Shown here: piece after piece, positions 45,205 to 53,630 of the stretch | How the letters are laid out: every line of letters begins with the position of its first letter | How positions within the stretch are numbered: the stretch's first letter is position 1 | Source of the DNA: Candidatus Binatia bacterium | GTDB taxonomy: Bacteria > Desulfobacterota > Binatia > UBA12015 | NCBI GenBank assembly: GCA_036563615.1 | Contig: DATCMB010000007.1 | Coordinates: 62,001 to 126,000, forward strand | Direction: 5' to 3' | DNA: 64,000 nucleotides | Made by a program: the position numbers and the translations under genes | The notes under the pieces: generated by a model | The model's input: only the letters and a program-made list of their open reading frames with translations | The model's database searches: none | Told to the model about the DNA's origin: nothing

Positions 45205-45733
45205 CGGTGATCCTCCCGCGCTGGTTGACGATCACGCGACGGCGCTGGTCGCCGGCGCCGAGCGTGAACGTCGCGTTGTCGGCGAGGCCAGAGGGGAAGA
45301 AGCGGACGTCGCCGCCCGAGGTGGCGTCGGCGACGAAGGTGTCGGGCGGCAGCTCCTCGGGCGGCGCGTCGAGCGACTCGTCGAGCGGCGACAGGACGAA
45401 GCGGCGTGGGCCGTCGAGACGCAGGAGCCAGGTGCGTCCCTCGGTCAACGCCGCCGTCCGACCGCGCGCCATCGCCGCCGCGAGACGCAGCGTCGCCGCG
45501 CGCAGCTCGGCGGCCTCGCGGTAGCTCGCGAGGCTCGGCCAGGCGACGCCGAGGACGACGCCGACGAGTGCCACCGCGACGACGGTCTCGATCAGGCTCG
45601 CGCCACGCTCGCCCAGCGCCGACGCTCTCGCCGCGGACAGCAGCGTGAAGCCGCCGCCGAGAGCTCTCCGCGCGCCGCTCCGCCGGCACGCGCGCCGGCT
45701 CGCGCCCCACCCTTCCTCACGACACGTTCCCAT
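45197..45733 (-). CDS. Minor pseudopilin, GspH/FimT-like (set 2)
   Basis: A 178-residue product counted from 45733; the leader is unusually long, and a start closer to LGERGASLIETVVAVALVGV is possible. Cleavage would be after Gly with Ala at +1 and Glu at +5. The rest (FPSGLADNATFTLGAGDQRR, then VIVNQRGRITVE) is typical of the GspH C-terminal domain. First gene of set 2, after the peptidase gene. Confidence 0.75.
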   Translation of the reverse strand: MGTCREEGWGASRRACRRSGARRALGGGFTLLSAARASALGERGASLIETVVAVALVGVVLGVAWPSLASYREAAELRAATLRLAAAMARGRTAALTEGRTWLLRLDGPRRFVLSPLDESLDAPPEELPPDTFVADATSGGDVRFFPSGLADNATFTLGAGDQRRRVIVNQRGRITVE

Positions 45734-45831
45734 GCCCGCTCCACGACCGCGCTCAGGCGGCCATCGAACGAGGGCGAGGGGGAGAACGTGCCTCTAGCCG
45801 ATCGCGGATCCTCGGCGCAAGGGGTCGCGCG

Positions 45832-46605
45832 TCAAACCAGAGTATTCATGTACCAGGCGACAATCCGGTCGCCCCAGAGCAGCGTGATCAGCGCGCCCAG
45901 CGAGAGGAACGGGCCGAACGGGATCGCCAGCCGCCGATCGCCGCCGCGCGCGAGCATCAACGCCGTCCCGATCACCGAGCCGAGCAGCGACGCGACCAGC
46001 AGCGTGACCAGCACGCCCTGCCAGCCGAGGAAGGCGCCGATCATCGCGAGCAGCTTGATGTCGCCGCCGCCCATGCCTTCGCGGCCGGTCGCGAGCTCGT
46101 AGACCCAGGCGACGAGCCACAGGACGCCGCCGCCGATCAGCACCCCGAGCGCCCAGGCCTGCACCGCCGACCAGCGCACCTCCGCCGGCGCGACCAGCGC
46201 GAGCAGCAGACCGACCGCGATCCCGGGCAGCGTCACGCGGTCGGGGATGATGCGGTGGTCGAGGTCGATGTAGGTCACGACCAGCAGGCTGCACACGAAG
46301 TAGAACGCGAACGCGAGCCCGAGCCCCCAGCCGAACTCGAGCGACAGGACCAGCAGCAGCACGCCGGTCAGCGCCTCGACGATCGGGTAGCGGATCGAGA
46401 ACTTCTCCCCGCACGCGCGGCAGCGCCCGCGCAGCAGGAACCAGCTCAGCACGGGGATGTTGTCGTACCAGGGGATGGTCCGCCCGCAGCTCGTGCAGTG
46501 CGAGCGCGGCGCCACCACCGACTGCCGCAGCGGCAACCGATGGATGACGACGTTGAGAAAGCTTCCGGTCGCCGCTCCGAGGGCGAGCGCCATTGCGCCC
46601 ATCAT
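45832..46605 (-). CDS. pilD: Prepilin peptidase (A24 family, PilD/GspO)
   Basis: A 257-residue polytopic inner-membrane aspartic protease that cleaves and N-methylates prepilins. ATG 46605 has GGGGAGAGG five bases upstream; GTG 46623 is rejected as it includes that site. HCTSCGRTIPWYDNIPVLSW and RCRACGEKFSIRYP form the zinc-binding Cys tetrad (about 35-65). YIDLDHRIIPD (about 115) and GMGGGDIKLL (about 178) carry the two catalytic Asp. It probably serves all pilins and pseudopilins in the locus. Confidence 0.95.
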   Translation of the reverse strand: MMGAMALALGAATGSFLNVVIHRLPLRQSVVAPRSHCTSCGRTIPWYDNIPVLSWFLLRGRCRACGEKFSIRYPIVEALTGVLLLVLSLEFGWGLGLAFAFYFVCSLLVVTYIDLDHRIIPDRVTLPGIAVGLLLALVAPAEVRWSAVQAWALGVLIGGGVLWLVAWVYELATGREGMGGGDIKLLAMIGAFLGWQGVLVTLLVASLLGSVIGTALMLARGGDRRLAIPFGPFLSLGALITLLWGDRIVAWYMNTLV

Positions 46606-46639
46606 CAGGTCCTCTCCCCGCACCTTGTGCCGCAGAATG

Positions 46640-48451
46640 TCATGCGCCCCCCGAGCCGGCCAAGGCGACGGTGCGACGCGCGTCGTCGCCGCCCGCGCCG
46701 CTACGGCCGCCCGCGCCCGCGAGCCTGCGGTCGAGCTCGGCGCTCAGCGCCAAGAGCTCCGCGTGCCGCGGCGAGAGCGCCATCAGCTCGTCGCGCAGCG
46801 GCGCCGCCTGCGCGAGGTTGTCGCGCGCGAGCAGCGCCGCGAGGATGCCGAGCTTCGCATCGAAGCTCTTGTTGTCCGAGTTCAGCGCGCGCACGAAGAG
46901 ACGCGCCGCCTCGTCGATCTCGCCGTCGGCAAAGCGCATCCGGCCGAGCAGCACGAGGCTCGGAGGATGCCCCGGGTCGAGCTCGATCGCCTTCTCGAGC
47001 CAGACGCGCGCCGCGTCCGGACGGCCCTCCTTCAGCTCGACGAGACCGAGCCCGTACGCCGCCATCATGTGGCGCGGATACGCGTCGAGCGCGGCGTGGA
47101 ACAGCGCGCGCGCCTCGTCGTGCGCGCCGCGATCGAGCAGCACCTTGCCGTACGCCGCTTGCACCTTGGCGCTCGGCGACGTCCGCATCTCGTACGCGAG
47201 CAGCGTCGCGTCGTCGTGCCAGACCCGGTTGTAGGACAGCGTCAGCACGGCGTAGGCCGCGAGCAGCGCGACGCTTCCGCCGATGCGCACGACCCGGCCC
47301 GCGTGCTCGACGAGCAGCCACGCGACGAGCGCACACACCGCGACGCTCGGCACGTACGCGAGGCGCTCGGCGAACCCCGCGCCGATCGGCAGCAGCACGT
47401 TCGACGTGATCGCGAACGTGCCGAAGAACCAGAGCCCGACGAACGCGAGGCGCAGCGAGCCGCGCGCGATGCCGACGACCGTCGCGACCGCGAGCGCCGC
47501 GCAGAGCGCGAGCCAGAGCAGCGGCGCCGGCGCCCCGACGCCGTCGAACAGCCCGGGCGTGCCGAAGCTGTAGTCGGCGCTGAGCCGCCAGGGGAAGACG
47601 CACATCGCGAGGTAGCGACCGAGCAGCGCGAGCGCGTGCGCGACGCGCGACGGCGCGTCGCGCGCGATGAGCGGGTTGTCGATCGGCGCGATCACGGCGC
47701 GCGACAGCACGTCACCGCCGAGCACCGCGTGGCGGACGACGAAGAAGCACAGCGCACCGACGGCGAGCGCCGCGAGCGGGGCCGCGCTGCCGCGCGCGAC
47801 GCGACGCCAGCGCTCGCCGAGCGCAACGCCCGACGCACCGGCGACCTCGGCCCGCGCCGCCACCAGCAGCGGCACCGCGACCGCGATCGTCAGCGCGCTC
47901 TCCTTCGCGAGCAGCGCCGCGAAGAGCGCCGCCGCGCCGAGCACCAGCCGCGCGACCGGCAACCGTCCGTCCGCGCGCTCCGTGCGCGGCACGACGAGCA
48001 GCGCCGCGCCGATGCCGAGCAACGCCGCGAGCAGCTCCGTCCGGTTCGCGACGCTCGCCACCGCCTCGACGTGGATCGGGTGCAGCGCGAAGAGCAGCGC
48101 GCCGAGCAGCGCGACCGGTCGAGCAAAGAATCGCGCGAGCAGCAGCAGGACGAGCACCGAGACGCCGGCGTGCAGCAGCGCGCTCGTCAGGTGGTAGAGC
48201 CACGGCTCCGGACCGACGAGCGCCCAGGTGAGCGCGTAGGTCAGCGTCGGCAGCGGACGGTAGACGTAGCCCGGCCACGTCGACTGCGAGAACACCGCCG
48301 GCAGGTGCGCCAGGCTGCGGACGTAGAGGTTCTGCTCGACCTGGATCGCGTCGTCGAACGGAAACCCGTTCCAGAGCGTGTTGACGTAGATCAGCAGGCC
48401 GGCGGCGAACACCGTCAGCGCCGCGACACGGAGGCTCGCGCGCTCGCTCAC
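46640..48451 (-). CDS. TMTC-like GT-C membrane protein with C-terminal TPRs
   Basis: A 603-residue protein, GTG 48451, preceded by GGAGCGCAGG. The first 400 residues are hydrophobic with about 9-11 helices. NGFPFDDAIQVEQN (about 30) has the DD pair and LFALHPIHVEAVASVANRTE (about 120) the HPxHxExV motif of TMTC/GT-C O-mannosyltransferases. About 430-590 is a TPR region (LFHAALDAYPRHMMAAYGLG, EKAIELDPGHPPSLVLLGRM). It may transfer a polyprenyl-linked sugar to a periplasmic or pilus protein. The role is inferred from family and location between pilA and pilD. Confidence 0.7.
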   Translation of the reverse strand: MSERASLRVAALTVFAAGLLIYVNTLWNGFPFDDAIQVEQNLYVRSLAHLPAVFSQSTWPGYVYRPLPTLTYALTWALVGPEPWLYHLTSALLHAGVSVLVLLLLARFFARPVALLGALLFALHPIHVEAVASVANRTELLAALLGIGAALLVVPRTERADGRLPVARLVLGAAALFAALLAKESALTIAVAVPLLVAARAEVAGASGVALGERWRRVARGSAAPLAALAVGALCFFVVRHAVLGGDVLSRAVIAPIDNPLIARDAPSRVAHALALLGRYLAMCVFPWRLSADYSFGTPGLFDGVGAPAPLLWLALCAALAVATVVGIARGSLRLAFVGLWFFGTFAITSNVLLPIGAGFAERLAYVPSVAVCALVAWLLVEHAGRVVRIGGSVALLAAYAVLTLSYNRVWHDDATLLAYEMRTSPSAKVQAAYGKVLLDRGAHDEARALFHAALDAYPRHMMAAYGLGLVELKEGRPDAARVWLEKAIELDPGHPPSLVLLGRMRFADGEIDEAARLFVRALNSDNKSFDAKLGILAALLARDNLAQAAPLRDELMALSPRHAELLALSAELDRRLAGAGGRSGAGGDDARRTVALAGSGGA

Positions 48452-48461
48452 CTGCGCTCCG

Positions 48462-49526
48462 TCACGCGACCGCCGAGCGTCGCGGCAGCGTGCGCTCGAC
48501 GACGTCGCGGTCCGGGCGCTGCAGCGGCACGGCGAGGGACGCGAGCCCCCAGGCGAGCACGGCGAGCAGCACGCCGGCGTAGCCAGCGACCGCGTAGTGC
48601 CAGCCGAGCGCGAGCGACGCGGCGAGCGAGAGCGCCGCGAGCAGCCACAGCGCGAACGAGAGGGCGGGAATCCGCACCGCCGCGATCGCGAACAGCGCGA
48701 GCTGGGCGACCTGCAGGTTCGGCAGCGCGGCGATGCCCTGATCGAGGCCGAACGCGTAGCGGCCCGGGTCCGTGCGGAAGAGCGCGTAGGCCTCGAGCAG
48801 GACCTGCTGCAGGTGCTGCGTGTGCAGCGCCTGGTCGAGCCAGACGAAGCGGCTGCTGCGGTAGAGCGCGGGACCGAGCGTCGGCCACGCGACCGCCAGC
48901 ACCAAGCCGAGGATCGATACCAGGGAATAGGCGAAGAAGAAGCGCCCCCGCACCGGACGCAGCCGCGCCGAGATCAGGAAGAGCACCGGCACGACGAGCG
49001 AGGCTCCGTCAAGCATAGCGTACGCTTCGTCGAGCCACGGCAGGAGCCCGTGCTCCGCCGCGTACTCGGTCGCCACCACCGCCGGCTCGAAGCCGCCGTG
49101 CAGCCACGCGTCGAGACGCCAGAGCGGCGAGTCGTGGAGCCGCTCGTTGATCGCCGGCAGGTACTGGAGCAGGTTCGAGGACACCGCGAGCGTCGCGTGC
49201 ACGACGACCAGCGCCGCAACGAGCTCGAGGAAGAACACCGGCGAGAACAGCAACGTCCGGCAGCGCTGCCAGAACGCTCCCTGTCGACCGCCCGCGGCCA
49301 CCAGCCACCCGAGCGTCAGCGGCACGTAGGCGACGAACATCATGAAGTTCGCCTGCTGCATCAGCTCCGAGAGCGGCCAGTGCAGGTGCAGCCCGAGCGC
49401 CGCCGTGACGACGTAGCCCGCCGCGACGTAGACCGCCGTGAGCGCCACGCAGCGCGCCGCCCAGCCCGTGAGTGCACGCTCGAGCGCCACGCGGAAGGCT
49501 CGCCAGGGCGGCCTGCGCGTACGCAT
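48462..49526 (-). CDS. PAP2_3-type membrane phosphatase/transferase homologue with altered active site
   Basis: A 354-residue polytopic protein from ATG 49526, behind GGAGG. The layout (AVAWPTLGPALY, then GIAALPNLQVAQLALFAIAA, then LGWHYAVAGYAGVLLAVLAW) is that of the PAP2_3 / inositol-phosphorylceramide-synthase-like family. The canonical P-S-x-H is P-N-L-Q here, and the H-x-x-x-D is H-Y-A-V-A, so one catalytic His and the Asp are lost. It is either a pseudoenzyme or has changed specificity. Undecaprenyl or lipid handling for glycosylation is possible. Confidence 0.7.
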   Translation of the reverse strand: MRTRRPPWRAFRVALERALTGWAARCVALTAVYVAAGYVVTAALGLHLHWPLSELMQQANFMMFVAYVPLTLGWLVAAGGRQGAFWQRCRTLLFSPVFFLELVAALVVVHATLAVSSNLLQYLPAINERLHDSPLWRLDAWLHGGFEPAVVATEYAAEHGLLPWLDEAYAMLDGASLVVPVLFLISARLRPVRGRFFFAYSLVSILGLVLAVAWPTLGPALYRSSRFVWLDQALHTQHLQQVLLEAYALFRTDPGRYAFGLDQGIAALPNLQVAQLALFAIAAVRIPALSFALWLLAALSLAASLALGWHYAVAGYAGVLLAVLAWGLASLAVPLQRPDRDVVERTLPRRSAVA

Positions 49527-49548
49527 CGCGCGCTCCTCCAGGCCGAGA

Positions 49549-50997
49549 CTAGCCGTTGCCCGTCCGGACGAGAGCTCCGGACTCATCCCCCACCTCCACG
49601 ACGAACCCTTCCCGCACGAGGTTCGCCACCGCCTGCCGCGCCCGCTCCGTGGTCGGAGCGTCCGGGATGAAGAGGACGCACGTCGGCGCCGCGCAGCCGC
49701 GACCCTCCGCCCAATCCTCGACGGCGCAGAGCTGTCCGCGCTTGAGCTTGTCCGGCGCGTGCCACGCGGCGAGCGGCAGATAGGCGAGCGGCACGAGCGC
49801 CGCTCCGTCGCACGCCGCGTCGTGCGCGATCGCCTCCACCGCCTGTCCCGCGAGCGCAGCATGCGTCTCGAACGGACGCAGCATCAGCGTCGCGCGCCAG
49901 CGGTGGTCCTCCATGCGGTCGACGAGCAGCGCCGCGACCAGCGCCACCATTGCAGCGACGCGCAGCGGGCGCGCGACCGGCAGACGCTCCGCCGCCCAGG
50001 CGACCGCCCCCGCTGCGACCAGCGACGCGCACAGCGCGAGCGGCCAGAAAAACCGCGTGAACATCACCATCGGGTGCAGCGCCGCGAGCCCGAGGTAGGC
50101 GAGCGCGAGCAGCAGCGGCACCGCGACCAGCGCCAGCGTCGCCGCGCGACCCTCCGCGCGCTGACGCACCACGAGCAGCGCCCACGCCGCGAGCCCGAGC
50201 ACGACGAGCGGCCACGTGTGCGCGAACAGGGTGCCGCCGAACCATTGCTTGACGATGAGATCGACCGTCTCGCCGAGCCCCAGCACGCGCGCCTGCGCGA
50301 CGCGGACGAACAGCTCGTGCTCGTCGGGCAGCGTCGGACGCACGAGGCCCATCCACACGGGACGTCCGGCGAGCGCGGCGTCGAGGCACGACGCCGCGGG
50401 CAGCGCGAGCAGCGGCAGCAGCATCGCGAGGACGCGGCGACGCGGGCTCGCGAACGTCGCGAGCGGCAGCACGAGCACGCACGCGATCGCGAGCGGCTTG
50501 CCGAGCGCCGCGAGCAGGATCGCGACCCCCGCCCACACCACCGCGCGACGCTGCAGCGCGAGCACCGCGCCGAGCAGCGCGACCCCCACGATCAGGTCGG
50601 CGCTCGAGCGCAGCGTCAGCACGCCGCGCATCGGGTCGACGACGTAGAGCAGCGTCGCGATCCAGGCCGCGACGACGCCGAACGCGCGGCGCACCACCAG
50701 ATGAGCGAACGCGCCGCCCGCGGCGGCGATCAGCACGCTCACGGCGAACGCGAGGCGCGGATCACCGAGCGGCCCGAAGAGCAGCACCGGGAGCGGCTTC
50801 GGCACCGTGTAGCCGAACGGCTGCGGCGCACCGGCGACCAGATCACGCCAGTACGCGAGGTACGACAGCAGGTCGGCGTCGAGGTAGGCCGACGGATAGC
50901 GCTGCGCGAGCCAGAGCGTCTGCACGACGACCGCGGCGGCGGCAAGCAGCGCCCCCGCCCGCGTCGACGTGACCGCTCGCGCCAGCCGCTCGCTCAT
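49549..50997 (-). CDS. Polytopic GT-C-like membrane protein
   Basis: A 482-residue protein with about 10 hydrophobic helices, starting at ATG 50997 and overlapping the upstream stop by 4 bases (ATGA). An early luminal acidic motif (SAYLDADLLSYLAYWRD) is in the place where GT-C glycosyltransferases keep catalytic Asp residues. A C-terminal soluble domain of about 110 residues contains Cys pairs (CDGA, CAVED, CAAPTC). I cannot name a family with confidence. The neighbours suggest glycan transfer. Confidence 0.6.
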   Translation of the reverse strand: MSERLARAVTSTRAGALLAAAAVVVQTLWLAQRYPSAYLDADLLSYLAYWRDLVAGAPQPFGYTVPKPLPVLLFGPLGDPRLAFAVSVLIAAAGGAFAHLVVRRAFGVVAAWIATLLYVVDPMRGVLTLRSSADLIVGVALLGAVLALQRRAVVWAGVAILLAALGKPLAIACVLVLPLATFASPRRRVLAMLLPLLALPAASCLDAALAGRPVWMGLVRPTLPDEHELFVRVAQARVLGLGETVDLIVKQWFGGTLFAHTWPLVVLGLAAWALLVVRQRAEGRAATLALVAVPLLLALAYLGLAALHPMVMFTRFFWPLALCASLVAAGAVAWAAERLPVARPLRVAAMVALVAALLVDRMEDHRWRATLMLRPFETHAALAGQAVEAIAHDAACDGAALVPLAYLPLAAWHAPDKLKRGQLCAVEDWAEGRGCAAPTCVLFIPDAPTTERARQAVANLVREGFVVEVGDESGALVRTGNG

Positions 50998-52625
50998 GGG
51001 AACACGGTCGGGTGGCGCGGGAAGTCGAGGCGGTTCGCCCCCGACGCGAGCCGGTCGAGCGCCTCCTCGGTGGTCGGCGTGCGACGGACGAACACCAGCG
51101 CCGCCGGATCCGAGTAGACGTACGCGAAGTCCGGCCGCGCGAAGAGCCGCGGGTGGATGTTGCGCCAGCGCTGCACGACGACGATCTCGGTCGGGTACTC
51201 GTCGAGCAAACGCTCCCAGCCCTCGGTGCCGTTCATGAAGGCGAAGTAGTCCTCGATCACCTGCGGCGGGTAGACGGCCTCGAAGCGACCGTCGATGAAG
51301 ACGCGCGACTCCGGCGCGAGCTTCGAGATCGCGTAGGCGCCCCACTCGAACGGGAACGCGACGTTGCCGCGCAGGTCGTGCGTGCGCAGGAACTCGACCG
51401 CGTCGACCGGGTAGTCGATGCGCCCGTAGCGGATCGAGAGTCCGTCGCGCGCGAGCTTCTGACCGAACCACGAGAGCTGCAGGGTCGCGACGCCCAAGGC
51501 GCCCACGGCGATCGCCGCGAGCACCGGACGGCGCAGCCGCAGCGTCGGCCAGCGCACGAGCACCATCCGCACGGCCTCGTCGGCCGCGACCGCCAGCACC
51601 GGCATCGCGGCGATGCCGAACAGCACCGTGTGACGCTGGTGGCGGAACGACGCCAGCGTCGCGACCGCGAGGAACGGCACCAGCCAGGCGAGCGGCGTGC
51701 GCACGAGATCGCGCCCGAGACGCTCGATGAGCAGCGCGATCGCCGCGACCGAAACGACGACGAGCAGCTTGAAGCGGAAGAACTCCGTCGACAGCAGCTC
51801 GATCGGGTACCACTCGCTGATCTGGTCGTGCATGTCGAGCGTCTCTGCCAGGTACACGTAGAGCTCGACGCCGTACGGATTCACGAGCGGCGCTGCGATG
51901 CAGAGGAGACCGAGCGCGCACAGCGCGCCGAGCTGACGCAGCGAGAGATCGGTCGGCACGCCACGCATGCGACCGAACGCTTCGCGCGCGAGCGTCGCGG
52001 CGCCGTAGCAGCCGAGCATGCCGAGCCCGACCAGGAAGCCGCCGTGCAGGTTCGCCCAGACGACCATCACCAGCGGCAGCACCGCGAGCTGCCAGGGCAG
52101 CACGACGTCGCTCTCGCGCAGTCGGCGGTCGCCGCGCAGCAGGAGCGCCGTCTCGACCGCGAGAAACAGCATGGTCGCGAGCTGCGGTCGGAAGGTCGCG
52201 CCCGGTGAGATCACGGCGAGCGCCGCGATCATGCACGCAGCGACCACGAGCGGGTGCAGGCGCCGCCGTCCGAGGACCTCGCCGGCGAGCGACCGGCTCG
52301 CGTCCCACATGGCGAGCAGCATGCCCGCCGAAACCAGCAGCTTGTAGATGACGAGACCCGCCGAGCCCGCGACCGCGAAGATCGAGGCGAACAGCAGGTC
52401 GGTTCCCCACTCGTGGTTGTAGAAGGGAGCGCCGGGCGCGGTGTACGAGAAGACGTCCTCGCGCGGCAGCCCGTGACCTTCGAGGATCATCTGCCCGTAG
52501 CGCAGGTGACCCCACAGATCCGGGTCGGCGATGTTGCCGCCCAGGAAGTGCAGCGCCGAAGCGAGCACCAAGAGCACCGCGAGCGCCGTTGCGCTGGCTC
52601 CGGGCTTCGTCGTCTCGAGATCCAT
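50994..52625 (-). CDS. Polytopic membrane protein, GT-C-like, unknown function
   Basis: A 543-residue protein from ATG 52625, with GGAAGGGGACGGAG directly before. About 11 transmembrane helices are predicted, with a periplasmic loop after the first containing ADPDLWGHLRYGQMILEGHG, a common motif of large bacterial membrane proteins of unknown function with glycosyltransferase-like topology. The C-terminal 130 residues are soluble (FIDGRFEAVYPPQVIEDYFA). It is the first gene after pilA and is coupled to the next gene. Confidence 0.6.
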   Translation of the reverse strand: MDLETTKPGASATALAVLLVLASALHFLGGNIADPDLWGHLRYGQMILEGHGLPREDVFSYTAPGAPFYNHEWGTDLLFASIFAVAGSAGLVIYKLLVSAGMLLAMWDASRSLAGEVLGRRRLHPLVVAACMIAALAVISPGATFRPQLATMLFLAVETALLLRGDRRLRESDVVLPWQLAVLPLVMVVWANLHGGFLVGLGMLGCYGAATLAREAFGRMRGVPTDLSLRQLGALCALGLLCIAAPLVNPYGVELYVYLAETLDMHDQISEWYPIELLSTEFFRFKLLVVVSVAAIALLIERLGRDLVRTPLAWLVPFLAVATLASFRHQRHTVLFGIAAMPVLAVAADEAVRMVLVRWPTLRLRRPVLAAIAVGALGVATLQLSWFGQKLARDGLSIRYGRIDYPVDAVEFLRTHDLRGNVAFPFEWGAYAISKLAPESRVFIDGRFEAVYPPQVIEDYFAFMNGTEGWERLLDEYPTEIVVVQRWRNIHPRLFARPDFAYVYSDPAALVFVRRTPTTEEALDRLASGANRLDFPRHPTVFP

Positions 52626-52664
52626 CTCCGTCCCCTTCCCGCCCCCGGTTACAGCCAAGAGAAA

Positions 52665-52692
52665 CGGCGCCGATCCCGGAGGACCGGCGCCG
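52665..52692 (-). terminator. Rho-independent terminator after pilA
   Basis: CGGCGCCG (52665-52672) and CGGCGCCG (52685-52692), each self-complementary, form an 8-bp stem with a 12-nt loop. On the minus strand TTTCTCTT follows. It is 26 bases beyond the pilA stop. It may be leaky, letting some transcripts reach the membrane genes. Confidence 0.65.
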
Positions 52693-52718
52693 CCTCATCC
52701 AACGAGGATGACGTCAGG

Positions 52719-53069
52719 TCACGGAGCGTTCTGCAGACCGCCGTTGGCCGAGTCCCAGTTGAACGTCTTGTCGCCGTTGACGTGGTACGCCGACGCCGTG
52801 AAGGTGTTGTCGCTCGGCGAGATGTTGATCGTCACACCCGGCGACTGCTTGAAGCCGGTGAGCTGCTCGACGTTCGAGGTGTAGGCCGCGTTGGCCGCGA
52901 AGTACGCCTCCTCGGCGGTCGCGAGGTTGCGCAGGTCGGACGACGCGCGAGCGTTGAAGCCCTGCTTGCGGTACTCCGAGAACTGCGGAATCGCGATTGC
53001 CGCCAGAATGCCGATGATCGCGACGACCACCAGAAGCTCGATCAACGTGAAGCCCTTCTCGTTCCTCAT
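52719..53069 (-). CDS. pilA: Major type IVa pilin PilA (Geobacter-type N-terminus)
   Basis: A 116-residue prepilin from ATG 53069, behind the strong site GGGAGGTAGGAG. The leader MRNEKG is cut before Phe; FTLIELLVVVAIIGILAAIA is the N-terminal helix with Glu at +5. Mature residues F1, F24, Y27, F32, F51 and Y57 are aromatic in the same places as in Geobacter PilA, but a C-terminal domain of about 50 residues is fused instead of being a separate gene. It is preceded by a near-consensus sigma-54 promoter and followed by a terminator, so it is a monocistronic highly expressed gene. Confidence 0.95.
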   Translation of the reverse strand: MRNEKGFTLIELLVVVAIIGILAAIAIPQFSEYRKQGFNARASSDLRNLATAEEAYFAANAAYTSNVEQLTGFKQSPGVTINISPSDNTFTASAYHVNGDKTFNWDSANGGLQNAP

Positions 53070-53167
53070 CTCCTACCTCCCGATTCGCTCGCGCCCTGCC
53101 GCCCTTCGGCCTGCGCTCTAAGCTCTTCGCCGTCGCCGCTGTGGCGAGGCTGCTGGGCCGGCCGGGG

Positions 53168-53183
53168 AGCAAGCGTGGTGCCA
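53168..53183 (-). promoter_or_regulatory. Sigma-54 promoter of pilA
   Basis: The minus strand reads TGGCACCACGCTTGCT. It matches TGGCACG-N4-TTGCW at every position except C for the seventh base, with exact -24/-12 spacing. Transcription should start about 12 bases downstream of the GC, leaving a leader of about 85-90 bases before pilA. A sigma-54 activator gene lies directly upstream. Confidence 0.85.
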
Positions 53184-53505
53184 CGACCCTGGAACGCGCC
53201 GGCCTCACGCGGCTCCTTGGATTTCCGAGTTTTTCTCTTGCTCCAGCCGAGACCCGCCGCTGCGTCGAAGCGTCACGCCGACGTTTCAGTGGCGCTTCCG
53301 TGGCGGTCGCGACCAACGAGTGACGCATCGTTGCCGTCAAGATCTCGACGGTGCCCCTTTGCGTCACTCGCCGGCGACGCGAAACGCGCGGCACGCGCGT
53401 CGCGACTCGGCGCGCAAGCCGCAGCGCCAGGCCGCAGCGCAGACGCGATACGCGCGGAACACGCCGAATCACGCGGCTTCGCGCGCGCAAAGACGCGCGG
53501 CACCA

Positions 53506-53547
53506 GCACGCGCACGTGAGGAACGAGCACGCGCACGTACGTCACGA
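53506..53547. repeat. 21-bp tandem repeat upstream of pilA
   Basis: Two adjacent 21-mers (53506-53526 and 53527-53547) share their first 12 bases, GCACGCGCACGT, and 17 of 21 positions overall. They lie about 325-365 bases upstream of the pilA sigma-54 promoter, a plausible enhancer position for an AAA+ activator. Function is inferred. Confidence 0.4.
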
Positions 53548-53630
53548 GCGCAACCCACGCGCGTCGCGCGCGCAGATGCCTGCGCGGCAGTCGTGCCGCG
53601 TTGCGGCAACGGCACTCGCGCGCAGCTCGT

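Noticed and set aside
43087-45733. A full type II secretion system
   Set aside because: Only pseudopilin-like genes are present; gspC, D, E, F and G are absent here, so the set is described as minor-pilin set 2 instead.
52719-53069. Claim that PilA forms conductive nanowires
   Set aside because: The aromatic pattern is shared with Geobacter PilA, but conductivity of such pilins is disputed and the C-terminal domain differs. Only the pattern is reported.
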